The notes beneath the pieces were generated by a model. That model was not told where the DNA came from. It did not search any database and worked only from the letters and a program-made list of their open reading frames with translations. Both the position numbers and the translations under genes were made by a program. This document shows, one piece after another, positions 63,936 to 64,000 of a stretch of 64,000 bases of DNA; positions within the stretch are counted from its first letter, which is position 1; each line of letters starts with the position of its first letter. Source of the stretch: Actinomycetota bacterium (GTDB taxonomy: Bacteria; Actinomycetota; Actinomycetes; S36-B12); assembly GCA_030645615.1 (NCBI GenBank), contig JAUSNB010000021.1, forward strand, positions 61,285 through 125,284, in the 5' to 3' direction.

Positions 63936-64000
63936 TTGTTCGCCGGCCAGGCGGGTGCGTGTCAGCGTGTCGTGGGCGACGCGCGGTCAGACTGATATGC

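Overview
The window is high-GC (mostly G+C-rich codons, many GTG starts) chromosomal DNA from a member of the Actinomycetota. Supporting markers are mycothiol biosynthesis (mshB), the actinobacterial-type dapD, a DUF3117 protein, DUF4245 beside glpX, DUF6542 beside ispH, a DapC-type aminotransferase behind a 7Fe ferredoxin, and a class I fumarase. From memory, and not checked by alignment, 0-31 kb and 43-56 kb follow the order seen in mycobacteria: MgtE/CBS - DUF1003 - mrp - tatB - htrA - O-methyltransferase - DUF3117 - LOG - dapE/dapD - fdxA/dapC - mshB - typA, then ychF - DUF6542 - ispH - xseA - xseB - DUF4245 - glpX - fum - phoH - uppS.

Layout. 0-3 kb: Mg-related pair (MgtE/CBS, DUF1003) and a convergent CcdA plus thioredoxin-lipoprotein operon. 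3-9 kb: two-component system, Mrp ATPase, TatB/HtrA, O-methyltransferase, DUF3117, DivIVA-like protein. 9-16.4 kb: DUF5666 secreted protein, LOG, YceI, and the succinylase branch of lysine/DAP synthesis (dapE, dapD, dapC) with citrate synthase and ferredoxin. 16.4-23.3 kb: cysS, a VanW-type wall protein, mshB, an S9 peptidase. 23.2-29.4 kb: a dipeptide/oligopeptide ABC importer. 29.5-33.5 kb: typA and small conserved proteins.

33.49-43.29 kb is a 9.8-kb integrative element inserted at the 3' end of ychF. A 17-bp core is duplicated at both ends (16/17 identical). The left copy still encodes the last five residues and a stop codon of YchF. Inside are a tyrosine integrase, an excisionase-like HTH protein, a candidate replication-initiator gene carrying iterons, many small zinc-finger or unknown proteins, and a full-length phage tail tape-measure gene. 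No capsid, portal or terminase gene is recognisable, so it looks like a phage satellite or an undescribed mini-element.

43.3-58 kb is core metabolism: ychF, ispH, exonuclease VII, glpX, an amylosucrase between glpX and fum, an Rpf-like secreted protein with a Crp/GlxR-type box, PhoH-PIN, uppS and a DUF255/YyaL protein. 58-64 kb is more accessory: an MFS transporter, a flavin monooxygenase coupled to an alpha/beta hydrolase, a class III aminotransferase and a nitroreductase.

A striking regulatory theme: most first genes outside the element carry a TANNNT-like -10 hexamer exactly 6 nt before the ATG/GTG, predicting leaderless mRNAs. In the divergent dapE/dapD pair a single palindromic -10 appears to serve both genes. 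In three tandem pairs the upstream TAG stop codon lies inside the downstream -10. The element genes do not show this pattern and mostly use Shine-Dalgarno starts or stop-start overlaps.
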